Assembly: GCA_016209245.1 (NCBI GenBank)
Contig: JACQWN010000275.1
Span: forward strand, 1 to 7,664
DNA length: 7,664 nucleotides
DNA from: Bacteroidia bacterium
Lineage (GTDB): Bacteria; Bacteroidota; Bacteroidia; Bacteroidales; BM523
Reading direction: 5' to 3'
The position numbers and the translations under genes are program-made. The notes under the pieces are model-generated. The model was not told where the DNA came from, did no database searches, and saw nothing but the letters and a program-made list of their open reading frames with translations. Below, piece by piece: positions 7,569 to 7,664 of the stretch; position 1 is the stretch's first letter; each line of letters opens with the position of its first letter.

Positions 7569-7664
7569 AAACGTTAGCAACGCTTTTATGATTATATATT
7601 CGTTTCTACATTTTTATGCTTTTTTAAAATTTATGACTGTAAATATACAAAATATTTTAAAAAC
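7569..7664. other. AT-rich non-coding right edge, possible weak promoter for the operon
   Basis: No gene is visible here. On the minus strand TATATTTA (7648-7641) resembles a Bacteroidota -7 box with the last base changed; its partner TTTG, about 20 bases upstream, would fall outside the window and cannot be checked. An inverted repeat AGAAACG (7567-7573) / CGTTTCT (7601-7607) and a small hairpin CGTT-AGC-AACG lie just upstream of the long inverted repeat. Together with 7374-7441 this makes a 291-bp gene-free stretch before the first operon gene. Confidence 0.25.

Noticed and set aside
7423..7607. Integron attC site or CRISPR repeat
   Set aside because: No proper GTTRRRY/RYYYAAC core pair and no regularly spaced direct repeats are present; no integrase or cas gene is nearby.

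Overview
The window looks like chromosomal DNA from a member of the Bacteroidota, low in G+C overall. All genes are on the minus strand and there are no convincing Shine-Dalgarno sites. A TTTG-N20-TAnnTTT-type promoter is present. Three of the four loci encode large exported proteins of a Type IX secretion (T9SS) kind: signal peptides, parallel beta-helix, PKD/Ig-like and SprB modules, and in the two complete ones a C-terminal PNPN-type sorting domain. This points to a gliding or marine/gut-type Bacteroidota, but no species can be named.

Layout in transcription order, right to left. Positions 7374-7664 are non-coding and hold a long interrupted inverted repeat that may be a structured 5' leader. 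Next comes a small soluble helical protein (6903-7373). It overlaps by 8 bp a secreted beta-helix protein with a T9SS signal (5471-6910). After a 34-bp gap lies an 828-residue secreted protein (2950-5436) with a propeller-like N-terminal domain, a PKD domain, four Ig-like modules and a T9SS signal. These three genes are spaced like an operon. A 216-bp gap (2734-2949) follows, holding a promoter candidate and, just upstream of it, two near-identical 15-bp palindromes centred 22 bp apart. The last locus (1-2733) is a very large secreted beta-helix/SprB protein running off the left edge. It is split by an apparent one-base deletion at a run of four C near codon 66.

The genes probably together supply cell-surface or adhesin-like proteins exported through the Sec system and then T9SS; the secretion machinery itself is not here. 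No RNA gene of a known family, CRISPR array, insertion sequence or transposase was seen. The points most worth a second look are the split large gene, the abrupt base-composition change at the edge of its SprB module, the paired palindromes, and the structured leader. No clearly new defence or mobile system is visible.
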